From contig NHNW01000071.1 of the NCBI GenBank assembly GCA_002786025.1, positions 124,001 to 188,000 on the forward strand: a DNA stretch of 64,000 nucleotides, read 5' to 3'. Position numbers and translations under genes: made by a program. The stretch comes from Zasmidium citrigriseum (taxonomy: Eukaryota > Ascomycota > Dothideomycetes > Mycosphaerellales > Mycosphaerellaceae). Positions 47,200 to 58,192 of this stretch are shown here, piece after piece (within the stretch, counting starts at the first letter, position 1; the number at the start of each line of letters is the position of its first letter). The notes beneath the pieces were generated by a model. It had not been told where the DNA came from, did not search any database, and saw only the letters and a list, made by a program, of their open reading frames with translations.

Positions 47200-49341
47200 A
47201 TGTCACCAAGCAAAATCAACAATGGCCTGAAGATATTCACTCCCGTTGGTCAGTTCGGCCAAGGGTGGAACGACAAAGTCTTCTGGGATACAGTCGAATC
47301 TGGGGTTCACGCCATCATCTGCGACGCTGGGTCGACAGATAGCGGCCCGGGGCGACTGGCCTTGGGCAAGACCGCGGCGTCTCCAGAAGGATACAAGCGA
47401 GACTATGGGAACCTGATCAAGGCAGCACACTTGTATGGCGTGAAGAGGTAGGGCATATACGTCATCATTGAACCTAGTGATGGTGAATCTGACCTTCTGT
47501 ACTAGTCTCATCGGCTCGGTACGAGACCCGGGCCAAATGTCCTTTTGATTGAATGGGACAATTGCTAACATTCTACGTTCGCGATCTATCAGGCCGGTGG
47601 AGCAGGGGCCAACAGCGCAGTGGACCAGAATGTCGAAATCGTCAAAGAGATCATCGCGGAACAGGGATACCGAAACATGAAAGTCATCAAGATCTACGCC
47701 GAGATCGACAAGGACTTGGTCCGTGAGAAGTTGAGGAACAAGCTCACTAGCCCCTGTGGCAAGAGCGTGCCAGCATTAACGGAGAAAGATATCGATGCTT
47801 CTGTCAGAATCGTCGCCCAGATGGGCCTGGAGCCATACTTGAAAGCCATGGATGAACATCCGGACTTCGATATCATCATTGGGGGTCGTGCGTACGATCC
47901 CGCTCCGTATGCGGCATTCTGTTTGCACAACGGCTTCACTGATATTGGTGAGTATAGCACGCAGTCCTGCTTCTCGAGTCACGTTCCCGATCAGCTCCAT
48001 TGACATGAAGCTGACAATTGACTCTTATAGCGTTGAATTACGCCATGGGCAAGATCCTGGAATGTGGTGGGATGTGTGCAGTGCCAAAGACCCGCGAATG
48101 CCTCGCCATCGTACATCAGGACAGTTTTGACCTCGTTCCCTGCCACCCAGGAGCCAAGTGTACCCCTGTCTCCGTGCCTGCTCATCTTCTGTACGAGAAG
48201 TCTCGGCCAGACATTCTGCAAGGACCAGGCGGAGATTTACACACTGCGGACATGACATACGAACAAATCGATGAGCGAACAGTTCGGGCTCGAGGGGCGA
48301 AATTCATCCATCAGCCTGAGGGCCAGTACACGGTGAAACTGGAAGGCGCTCGTATGGACGGATACCAGTCCAGCTTCGTCGGCGCCTTCCGGGACCCCAT
48401 ACTCATCTCTCAGCTGCACGAGTGGCTCCCCGAGGTAGAGAATTATGTCAAGACCTTGGTGACACCCGGATTCGAGTACCAAACAAAATTCATCACGTAC
48501 GGCCTGAACGGTGTCATGGGGAAGCTCGAGACCAACCAGGCGATTCCCAAGGAGGTTGCCGTCGTCGTCCAATGCCGAGCACCTACACAGGCACAGGCCA
48601 ACGAAGTCGCCAACCGCACCAAGTTGTCGTTGGTTCACTCTCCATACCCAGGGCAGCTTGCCACAGGGGGTAACTTCGCTTGGCCTATCACCCCTTGTGA
48701 GACAGCCAATGGACCAGTTCCGGAGTTCTCAATCTACCATCTAATTCATGAAGCCAATCCGATCGATCTGTTTCCGTACAAAGTCGAAGAAGTGCCTGGG
48801 TCCAACACTTTTCAAGAAAGCCAAGGTGAATGACCCCTATTCGCGGAATTTGGCGTATGCATTAATCCTGTTGACAGACAAAGTGCCAGCGCAGAAGACG
48901 AAATTAAAGAACGCAGAAACGCCATCTACCGGGCCCAAGTACTATTACCTCCAGCCTCCACCTTCTTCCGGAAAATGCTACCTTGGCGATGTCGCATCCG
49001 TCCTCCGTAGCAAGATCGCAGGTCCTTATGAAGTGACTTTCGACATTCTTTTCCCCACCAACGAAGTATACCAGAAGGTTAAGGACGCAAATGTTCTATC
49101 TGGAGCGGTCGTGGCGAAACTTTACAATATCCCTGAGGACGATGTCATCGCGGCGCTGTGGTGGGATCCGGCCAAGGCGTTCAAGGCGACAATTCCAAGA
49201 TATAGGGCGTCGGCGGGCTTCGAGGAGACGGATACGCATGCGAGCCAGCAGCATGCTCCGCTCCTCTATGTCGAATTGCCTTGGGGCAGGGATCCGAACG
49301 CTTCCAAGGAGCCTCCAAAGCGGACTCCTATTTCGTTTTGA
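47200..49341 (+). CDS. AtuA-like (DUF1446) protein with C-terminal DUF4387 domain
   Basis: Five exons (47200-47447, 47506-47518, 47593-47947, 48031-48825, 48878-49341) sum to 1875 bases and 624 residues. Exon 2 is only 13 bases and restores SLIGSAGGAGAN, the glycine-rich conserved loop. The first about 460 residues are the acyclic terpene utilisation family AtuA: ICDAGSTDSGPG, IIGGRAYDPAPYAAFC, GGMCAVPKTRECLA, and LEGARMDGYQSSFVGAFRDP. The last about 120 residues (YYYLQPPPSSGKCYLGDVAS, YEVTFDILFPTNEVY) are DUF4387. In bacteria the two are often separate genes; in fungi they are fused. The biochemical reaction is not established to my knowledge. The gene lies in a cluster with an acid transporter, a 2-hydroxyacid dehydrogenase, a regulator and a lactonase. 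Confidence 0.88.
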
Positions 49342-50164
49342 TGAGTTGGGTTTTGGAATGAGAGAACGTTTTGTCAGGGTGGAAGAGGCGTGTCCGTAGT
49401 GAGTAGGTAGCAAAGAAATTTGAACCGGTTCAAACTACAGCCAAGTTCGACAACACTTTACCCGCAATCTCTTCTCCATGAACAATGCCACTGCTAGTCA
49501 CCCTGGAAACTAAGTTCAGAAAATACCAGTGAAGGCGGTCGACATTGCCGTTGGAGTGTGATGTGGCAGGCAGCCAGTTCCGAGGCAGATACTTTTGCTC
49601 GGGAGCAACGAGCTGCGAGTAGCTGTGACAAGTGTAATCGTAGTGACCTACCCACGTATAGCTACAGTCCGCGTTTGACGCAGACATGTGGCTTTGTGGG
49701 GACAATGCTAGTGGCCTCTACTGTCGGCCCTATTTGCCCTACATTGGGATGTATACTGGAGCATCGAAACGGGAGCTGACTGCGGCAGGGATCACAATAT
49801 AGACGTCAAGACTCCGACTTGAAGTCTTCTTCAATTTCAAGCTTTGGGCAGCTACGCCTGAGGTTACGAACAGTCCGAAGACAGTGAGCCGATGCATTGC
49901 GATACATTAAAGAGTTCGAGCATGCTGAGATTAGTACCATCCTCAATAGTCATGGGAATTCGTCAACAGTTGCCCTTAGAAGACTGGAGAACGGTGTAGC
50001 TAGGTATGCCTATCACCAGGTATCGTTTACGCAGCCTGTGGCTCGATCAACCCATCAAAAGCAAGACTGTGGCGAAATCTGTGGTAGTTCTAATACGTCC
50101 TTTTCAATTTCATATACGCTTGGTACTGTCGTATTTGGCATAAGAGTGTTTCAAGGCATTGCAT
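49342..50164. other. Gene-free stretch between convergent genes
   Basis: It separates the AtuA-like and lactonase genes. Short open frames have no recognisable features. Nothing else is seen. Confidence 0.5.
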
Positions 50165-51403
50165 CTACTTCCAAAGCACGCATACCGGTCCCTCGTTCCG
50201 TGCTTTCATCGCTTCCTCGCGAGTCAGGTCTACTCCGGTGTCATTGACAATCGTAGCTCCACGACCAAGAGAGTTGAGGCCCTTAATGTTCATCCTGCCC
50301 CTGATCTCACCTAGCATACCCGTCTTTGCATCTCTCTCAAGCACAACAATGTCTTGAGTCCATTGATGAGCGACCGCCATCCACTGATTCTCCTTCTCCT
50401 GGGAAAGCGCAAACATGCGCGGATGCTTTCCCGGCAGGTCTTGAAGCTTCACAAGATTCAAGTGATGATCTTTGGACTCAGCGTTGACGGAGTAGACTGC
50501 GACGGTGTCGGTTGCATTGAATGTTTTGATCTCGCGGTTGGTGGCGTACACAAAACGACCATCTGTGCTGACAGCCACCTCTCCGGCCAGAGTCTTATGC
50601 TCGTCTGGTGTGGGAGGCTCGTTGGGACCAAGCGTAGAGAGTGTCTGAAGACATTGAAGTCGGAGCCCTGTCGAACCTCTTTCTGGGTAATGGAGAGCAA
50701 AGACACGGAGGGTGTTGTCTTTCTCGCTCAGGAGGTATAGGAAGTGTTGGTCAGCGTTAGCTGTGTTGAAGACCAAGTGGCGTGGGCCCGCGGGAGCAGT
50801 GATGGAGACGCTGTTCACTTTCCTCAAGATCTCAGGTGAGTCTTGGACCTCATACACGTCCAGTCGGTCGCCGGTTCGCAGCGGGACGAACAAGTATCTC
50901 CCAGACGGATCGAATGCCACTTGGTGAGGATGCGCGTCGTTGAGATCAGGCTCGCTCACGCCATAGTCAATCACCTGGGCAAGTGAAGAAATAGCGCCAT
51001 CTCTAGATAGCTGATAAATTGACAGCGTGGATGCGGTAATGTTTGCGGCCGCCAGGAGCTTGCCGTTTGGGCTGATCTCGCAATGAACGCCTCCTATGCC
51101 GTTGCTACTTGCATCACCGAATCGGCGCAAGCCTGGACCCAATGCTGATGTACCACTGGCCGACATGCGTTGAAAAGCAAATATTCCTCCCGACCCAGGA
51201 GAAGCTGCGCTATCAGAGTATTTGTCCCGGCTGATGCTGTAGACCGTTGAGCCTTTAGAAGCGAGCCAGCCCGGCATGTGCCCAGCATCAACGTTGATAC
51301 TGTTGAGCTCCAGGGCTTCTCGGGCTGATTTGGCGGGATCGAACGTGATGTCGAGAATCCCTATGCTCTGCAGGGCGACGTAAAAGCCGAGGGGATTGGT
51401 CAT
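50165..51403 (-). CDS. Seven-bladed beta-propeller lactonase
   Basis: An intronless 412-residue protein of the lactonase family that includes 6-phosphogluconolactonase and fungal carboxy-cis,cis-muconate cyclase. Repeated blade motifs are visible: GGVHCEISPNGKLLAAANI, DAHPHQVAFDPSGRYLFVP, GPRHLVFNTANADQHFLYLL, GEVAVSTDGRFVYATNR and KHPRMFALSQEKENQWMAV. HPHQV and the PRH of the fourth blade are typical active-site positions. There is no signal peptide, so it is probably cytosolic. It likely opens or closes a lactone of an organic or aromatic acid. It is convergent with the AtuA-like gene and probably belongs to the same catabolic block. Confidence 0.87.
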   Translation of the reverse strand: MTNPLGFYVALQSIGILDITFDPAKSAREALELNSINVDAGHMPGWLASKGSTVYSISRDKYSDSAASPGSGGIFAFQRMSASGTSALGPGLRRFGDASSNGIGGVHCEISPNGKLLAAANITASTLSIYQLSRDGAISSLAQVIDYGVSEPDLNDAHPHQVAFDPSGRYLFVPLRTGDRLDVYEVQDSPEILRKVNSVSITAPAGPRHLVFNTANADQHFLYLLSEKDNTLRVFALHYPERGSTGLRLQCLQTLSTLGPNEPPTPDEHKTLAGEVAVSTDGRFVYATNREIKTFNATDTVAVYSVNAESKDHHLNLVKLQDLPGKHPRMFALSQEKENQWMAVAHQWTQDIVVLERDAKTGMLGEIRGRMNIKGLNSLGRGATIVNDTGVDLTREEAMKARNEGPVCVLWK

Positions 51404-52646
51404 GTTGCCAGTGGAAAAGTAGAGTCAGGCCTCAAAAGAATGGAAAGTCAGTATACGCAATGCAAGACACAATGAATTTATCCTCCGATGTTATGAACGA
51501 GAAAGTACTGAACCGCGGATCTGATTGTCACCATACTGCTTAATCATAGATTCCGACGTGCGGAGTAGGATTGCGAGTTCGCAAAGCTGTGGCGGGAAGG
51601 AATACATCGACGAGTGTGTCGCCAGGAGGAAGCGGCATTTTTTGCGTACGCATCTCCGTCATCCATGCGGAGAATAAAGTGGCCAGGCTTCAAATAGATC
51701 TGTGGCAAATTATGATGATCGGTATGGCACCTCGTCAGGTCTGAAGCAAGCGCTCTCTTGTCTTCCCGGCGATGCGCCTACCGGCTTCGGTCTGTCCCCT
51801 TCTTCGTATCGGCTTGCACCCAAGTCGAACCTCTTCTCGCCTTACAGACAGCCAGGCTCCCTCTCTCGTGTTTTCTCGCAGCTGCTGTTCCGGGCGTGAT
51901 TGCTACGCTGAAATCCTTGATGGCAAAGTGGCGGTCCAATGGCAGGTATCTGTATGCAGCGGATGAACGTGTACACTCAGAGAACATGGAGGTTAGCTGT
52001 TATGGACGACAGTCATATGTTACAAAGAAGGAATTGATGGAACTGGGTCCGCCAGGTGCGGAGGTCGGAGACGATATCGTTTTTTTCTTTCTGTGGAGCT
52101 TATCCTTTCGCTGTCAGAAGGCGGGATGACGAGGGGGGAACTTGGGAGTTGGTGGGCGACCGTCATATGGAGAATCTTGATTCTGACATACTGCAGGCTC
52201 TTTCTCTCGAAAAATTTGACGCTGCGTTGAAAGTTCGATTCCATATGCGCGCGGAAAGGTGGGAAGTTGAAAGTCCGCTGCAGATGGCAGAAAGAAGAAG
52301 CGTCTTCTCGTTGTTCACGGATTGCTCCGATTCCATTGTCCGGAACAGAATATTGACGCAGGTCTATACGCGAATCTTGTCGAAGGATTCTGCATGATGT
52401 TGATTAATACGTCAGAGGATTTTCGAGATCTCCACGCTAGCCTCGAGCTTCTTTCGACGACGACCCAAACACCATCGGCCTGCGCCGGTTAGCTGCAGAA
52501 AGGGTTTCATGCAGGTGTACTGTACAGTACTGTGCCACCTAGCACCAGTGACGAAGTGAGTAAGCGATCCGAGTGAATACGACTTCAAGCTGTGACGAAG
52601 CGTCGACCCAACTTCTTCATTAACCTCATTTCCAGTTGCCAGAGCA
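51404..52646. other. Mostly gene-free stretch with a HET-domain relic
   Basis: It lies between the divergent lactonase and permease genes. Apart from the decayed HET-like fragment at about 51950-52240, no gene, RNA or repeat is supported. Confidence 0.5.
51950..52240 (+). pseudogene. Relic of a HET (heterokaryon incompatibility) protein C-terminus
   Basis: Two adjacent frames carry the typical ending of HET-domain proteins. The first has YGRQSYVTKKELMELGPPGAEVGDDI. After a run of T bases at about 52079-52086 the frame changes, and AYPFAVRRRDDEGGTWELVGD continues the same pattern. No upstream HET domain is found, so this is a truncated and frameshifted remnant. Family assignment rests on pattern memory and is moderate. 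Confidence 0.5.
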
Positions 52647-54848
52647 ATGTTGCTGCTGGACAATACCATAATCATGGAGAAGAATGAAGAGCTGTGGACC
52701 GTGGATGAGGCCTCTAAGAGCTTGAGTAGCGAGCATAATCCGGATGGGCTGTATTCACCATGCGTGCCGGAGAAATATCGAGGCACGACGGCGGATAAAC
52801 ATGACATGCAAGTTCTTGGCCGCAACCAGGTCTTGAGGCGAAACTTCAAGTCCATCACCATTGTGGGCTTCGCCAGTATGGTACGGAAGCAGACGAAAGT
52901 CGCCTTGCAATTTGGGCAAGTACTCACAATCTTTGCAGGTCATGGTCGCTTGGGAAGCCCTTCTCGTTGTCGTCCAGTACCCTTTGCTTGGTTGGTCTTG
53001 CAGTCCAATGAATGCGATCATGCTGATCATGCCACGACAGATGGCGGACCACCATGTGTCTTCTGGGGCTTGATCATTGCACCTATAGGTCTGACTTTTG
53101 TTTACGCAAGTATTGCTGAGCTTGTGTCCATGTGAGTGATGTGACTTTATTGGGGGACATGGCTGACTTTGTCTTGCCAGGAGTCCAACCGCAGGAGGCC
53201 AGTACCACTTCGTATCCGAATATGCTTCGCCCAAGTATCAGAAGTTGCTCAGCTATATTACTGGTCAGCTCCCCTATCGCCATCGTCGTTCGAGATGTGC
53301 TGACACCGATCAGGCTGGCTCATTACACTCGGCTGGCAAACATGGCTGGCCGGCACCAGCTTCATGGCGGTATGTCCCCTTGCCTTTCCGCATTCGACAC
53401 TGACTGGCCTCAAGGCCACCGCAATCCAAGGCCTCATCACACTCAACATGCCCAGCTACACCTGGGATGGCTGGCGAGGAACCTTGCTCGTAATCGGCAT
53501 CGTCGTGTTCTCTGTCGTGTTCAACACAGTCCTGGCATCACGGCTTCCCTTAATCGAAGGGACTCTTCTCATCTTTCATCTCGTCGGTCTACTCGCCATC
53601 ATCATTCCACTGTGGGTCATGGCGCCGATCGGTAGTCCTCGATATGTCCTGCTTGAGTTCGAGGACAACGGCAACTGGGGCAACACGGGCCTTTCCACCA
53701 TGATTGGTCTTCCGACGATGATTGCCATGCTTTATGTGAGTCTAGTCTTGACGAATATGTACAAACGGTTTGACTGACCTTTCTCAGGGGTATGACTGTG
53801 TTGTACATATGTAAGTCCGTTCGAAATTTCAATCGAGAGGCTCAGCTGAGCAGCTTCCGCTCGTCCTAGGTCAGAAGAAGTCAGTCGTGCTACGTTTCCA
53901 TCAATTGATTGTGTTGGCTAAGGATTGCCTCGCAGGTCAAAGATGCCTCCAGAATTGTTCCACCAGCCATCTTAGGAGGCATGTGGACCAACGCTGTCCT
54001 AATGCTGGTCGTCGGGGTGACCTTCATCTTCACCATGGGATCCACAGAGGATATCCTGGAGTCTCCAATTGGGGTACCGTTCATTCAGAGCTACCTCAAC
54101 GCCACGGGAAGCTATGCTGCCACCAACGTAATCACCGTCTTCATCATCGTGATGTTAGTCTCTGCGTGCGTTAGCGAGGTGGCAACCGCTTCGAGACAGA
54201 TCTGGTCGTTCGCTCGTGATAATGGTACGTATTTACCTCGCGGTTTCTAAGAATCTCGGAGCTGACGATCTTCGCTGTAGGACTCCCTTTCTCCGGTTGG
54301 CTAGCACATGTGCATTCCAAGTGGAACATTCCTGTCCATGCTGTGATGGTCTCGATCGGATTCACGGCATTGATCTCGCTGGTCAGTAGTCTCCGGCATA
54401 CGAATCTGTTGGCAATGCTGACGATGGCAGATCAACATCGGATCGACAGTCGCCATGAACGCCGTCAATTCGCTTGCTAATGTAGCAATCTTGTCTTCAT
54501 ACATCATCACCATAGGCTGTCTGATCTGGCGCCGCCTATACGGTGAGGCTCTGCCGCTGAGTCGATGGAGCTTGGGACGATGGGGTCTGCTCGTCAACGT
54601 CATCTCACTGGTCTTCTTGATTCCAGTTCTTTCTTTCGCCACCTGGCCGTTGGCACAGCCAGTCACACCTGAGAATATGTAAGTGTCAACTGTGTCCTTT
54701 CAGGTCTGACTTCGTCGTTACTTACTCTATGAATAGGAATTGGTCCAGCGTCATGTTCGTTGGCGTGCTAACCGTCGCCGCGATCTTTTACGTGGTGAAA
54801 GCAAGACACGTCTACGTCGGCCCAGTGGTTCTCATCAAGCGAAGTTAG
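52647..54848 (+). CDS. APC-superfamily permease (amino acid/GABA/choline type)
   Basis: Twelve exons (52647-52880, 52939-52990, 53041-53131, 53181-53263, 53314-53369, 53415-53735, 53788-53810, 53870-53879, 53936-54224, 54281-54381, 54431-54678, 54737-54848) sum to 1620 bases, giving 539 residues with about 12 TM helices. Hallmarks are FKSITIVGFASM, GGPPCVFWGLIIAP, SIAELVSMSPTAGGQYHFV, GWLITLGWQTWLAG, EEVKDASRIVPPAILGG and SRQIWSFARDNGLPFSGWL. This is the fungal amino-acid/GABA/choline permease group of the plasma membrane. Exon 8 is only 10 bases and exon 7 is 23. The usual TM1 continuation is read directly from exon 2. The substrate cannot be told. It lies beside the catabolic block but may be independent. 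Confidence 0.87.
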
Positions 54849-54913
54849 AAAAGATGCAAGCAGATCGAAAAATCGTTCAACAATGCAACTCTCGTACAAA
54901 ACATGCAACCGGC

Positions 54914-56346
54914 CTAAGCCTTTCCAGCAATCCGCGCCACACCATTCTCATTCTTCTCCCTCGGAGGCCCAGTCAAAAGCTTCAAAGCTCGCTCGATCCC
55001 CATCTGATCCTCCTCACTATCATTTGTGTTCACAGGTCGTATTTCTTCGATATGAAGATCGTTCGCTTCGAGATCATTTGATTGAGATCGGCAGGGCGAT
55101 GCTGTACAGGCATGATCGTGAGGTAGCTTAGCGGCTTCCCACGGGTGGTGTTTCAAGCAGCCTTCCGGGAAGTCTTCCTCACAATGGCTGAAGAAGTGGC
55201 ATCGTTTATGAATCACTGGTTCTGGTAGGGCGGTTGGAGGGGCTGTAGCCACAGGGTCGTGCGAAGGGTGCGAGCAGGAAGTACTGTGTCGAGTACTGCC
55301 GCCGCTGTCGAATTTCGTTGCCCAGTGGAGGACCAAGACGCAAAAAAGGACTGTGAGAGTATTGAGTCAGTTGTGAGGATGATTCGATGCGCTGTTTGGG
55401 AGCGTACTGTCTGCATTGCACAGCATCAGACACATCCAGCCAGGCTCTCCTTCCACGGCCATGAGGACTGTCAGGTTGACGACACTGGAAATCAGAGTCG
55501 CACAGCTGCCAATGAATGTTCGAAACGCCAATACTCTCATCTTGCCGTTCCCATGCTGATATGAGTACATCTCTGCGAGGAATAAGCCAAGAGTCAAAGC
55601 GCAGGTGAAGTGTAGTTGCACTCACTGCGTAGAGGTATGATGAACAATATGTTCAAATAAAGATTGACAACAGCGTCGAAAATGATCAAAGGCATCATAG
55701 CCCTTTTCTCCATGCCGATGATGCATTTGCCGTCGACGTCAATGTATGCTATGCGCCTAGAATGCGATCAGTGCTGGTTGATCTCAGCTCCACAGTGACC
55801 TACCAGACGAAATTCAGCACCACCATAACGCCATACGGCAGTAACATGCCAAAACAGTTGAAAAGGTACAGCTTAGATTCTAGACGACGCTGAAGGCATC
55901 CTCGAACGACCCACTATGCCAAAGTCAGCAGCTAGCAGGTCAGAGCGGTGAAGGTACTTACAGCCTTCTCGACCAGGAAGGTATAGATTAGGATTTTAGT
56001 GCTCATGTAGCATATCAAACCTCACAAGAGCGTTAGCTTCCTTCATGTAATCCGTGCTTTGGCTTCAAACTCACATAGCAAGATCCCGCCGTCGCAAAGT
56101 CCCGGTGTCTTATTGAGGCCAATGTCTTTGAGCAGAGCAGTGACGAAGATGAAAAGAAAAGAGTCTACATATATGATGAGCAGAAGCCAGGCTGACACTG
56201 GTAGTGTGGTCCATTTGTGCACTCGTTCGAGACCTGGGAACGTCAGTATCAGTCCCGGTTCGATGTCGCTCTCTCACGCACGGCGAGTTAGGCATGCTCC
56301 AAGTATTGGTAATGTCAGGAGGTTCAAGCACATCTAGATCGGCCAT
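54914..56346 (-). CDS. Uncharacterised fungal multi-pass membrane protein
   Basis: Seven exons (56346-56332, 56270-56075, 56020-55962, 55913-55804, 55756-55626, 55572-55408, 55350-54914) sum exactly to 1113 bases, 370 residues. Helices are evident in VSAWLLLIIYVDSFLFIFVT, STKILIYTFLVEKAWVV, LFNCFGMLLPYGVMVVLNFV, MMPLIIFDAVVNLYLNILFI, SCATLISSVVNLTVLMAV and DILFCVLVLHWAT, so six or seven membrane passes followed by a cytosolic tail of about 120 residues. KMRVLAFRTFIGSC and GEPGWMCLMLCNAD are motifs I associate with a widespread unnamed fungal family with a receptor-like layout. The first exon of five codons is the least certain; its donor GTGCTT is weak, though CTAAC sits before the acceptor. 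It converges on the permease with a 65-base gap. Confidence 0.68.
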
Positions 56347-58192
56347 TAGATAAGACCCTTAGCACCATGATGGGGAGCTCATAGCCGTACGGATACAACT
56401 TGCGCGGCGAGCGGGATTTTCGCTGGTGTATAAGGGGTACCCGAAGGCAGTGGGTCGCCGAAAAGGCTTCGGAAGAAAAGCGGTCCTGGTGATTCGGTGC
56501 CCATGATGAAAACGTCCGTCTCGACTGCGTAAACCTCGTGGTGGCGGAAGAGCTAGTCAACATAGCAGTAGTACAGAGAAGAAAAGGAAGGCCGTCGTAT
56601 TCTTCAACTCAGGTCATCAAAGTGGCCAACTCCGTGGTGGCACGTCAGACGCATCTGTTTCCCAGGCATATTCCAGACATGGTTCGAGTCAAACCAGCCA
56701 AGAAACCAGTACTCACCCCAGTATCCAGATGCTGAGAGTTGTTCTGGAAAGATAGCCCTGCGATGGAAGGCGTGCAATTGCCCAACCAAACATCGAAGTG
56801 GCGACTTGACACGAGCGAATTAAGGTTGAATCTCGACCCTTTTTTGAACCTTACCCAGAAATCCGGTATCCTGAGTCAAGGAGATTGACGCGGATGACGG
56901 TTCATCGCGAGTTCGCACGTGCATGCTGTAAGAGATAGGGATGTTTGAAAGCCACGAAACGAGCGCCAACGTTGCTGCTGTTCGTGTTCAGCAGGTGTTC
57001 GAAGTCAGTCAGTCAAATTCTTCGGTTACCTACAGGCCAACCATGTACTGAGCAGTTCATGACCAGGGCATCCCACGATCGGAGAAGAGTTACCTCAGCA
57101 GCAGCCGAAGAATGGCCGTCATAGCTGCCCGGTTTCGAATGGTCAGTTTTGACGATCCCGATGGGAATGCGTTTGCGAAGCTCGTACAGCTCTAGTCATG
57201 CTAGCCGTTTTGTCCCGAGTTGCTGAATCGGCTTTGCCGACTCCATTGCCGACTCCATTGCCGACTCCATTGCCGGTGACAGTGGCTTGAAGGGGACCGA
57301 AGCACGAAGCAGAGTGCCACCCAATTGGGGCAATGCAGGGTTGATATCTTGGCGACGTTGGAGCCAGAGGATGTCGTTAGCTATTCGCCTCATCATGTGA
57401 TGGCTGTCGCTTTTCGATAACATGTAACAACTGCCCTCTTTGCAAGCGTACGGCTATGATCATGCCTCGACATCTGCTTTTGCAAATTACTAAGAACCAT
57501 CCATCTTCGACCAAATTGCTAGCGGAAGGGCCCCAATGGGACCGTCCCGAAATGACAACAACTGTCCGACCCATCAATAGCGATAGCAGTTACTTATTGA
57601 GTGAGTAAACTGAAGGAGATTCCCGGTTGCATGATGCCCAGTACTTTGATGAGGTTCTAGAAGCCTGGCCATTGTCTCAAGCGACCCGTTGAAGAGTTCA
57701 GCAGACGGCGTGAGGGCAGGGTAGAGACATCCCTTTGTGGAGAGACAGTGTATTGAAGAGTATGTGGAAACATGTGCGCGGATGACTAACGGAAATGAAC
57801 GAAAAAGCGGGCGTGTAGGTGAAAGTTGAATTAAGCGGGAAGAAGTAGTACGAATGAAGAGACAGACAATGTAGAATCATACGCGACTTACCCGCGCACA
57901 TTTCAGATGGCGGAGTAGGCAAACTTCAAGCAGCAGGCCTTTAACGATTGTGAGTGAGTGAATATTTCAAAAGACTTTGCAGTCTTGGCGTCGCAGACTT
58001 ACCGATTTTTAATTCTCTTTCGGCTCTCTCTGATTGCTCTTCCGCCGCGCAACTACCGCCCACTAACTGCCACTGCAACTGCCACTACCACTTGCCGCCC
58101 GCCGCCCGCCAAACTTGCGATTGACATTGTTGCTGGATTGAACTCGTGGCGGCCGACAGCTCACTCTCTTCTCAGGTGCCTCGACCCGAAAC
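56347..58192. other. Gene-free stretch of 1.8 kb
   Basis: It separates the divergent membrane-protein and RBR genes. Open frames are short and featureless. It contains a 12-base tandem repeat (57237-57275) and, before 58193, a pyrimidine-rich leader with CCACTACCACTT-like runs. Confidence 0.5.
57237..57275. repeat. Short tandem repeat, 12-base unit, three copies
   Basis: CCGACTCCATTG is repeated three times in tandem and followed by a partial copy. It is too few and too short for any array-type element. Confidence 0.85.

Noticed and set aside
57237..57275. CRISPR-like array
   Set aside because: Three perfect 12-base copies without spacers, in a eukaryotic genome; a simple tandem repeat.
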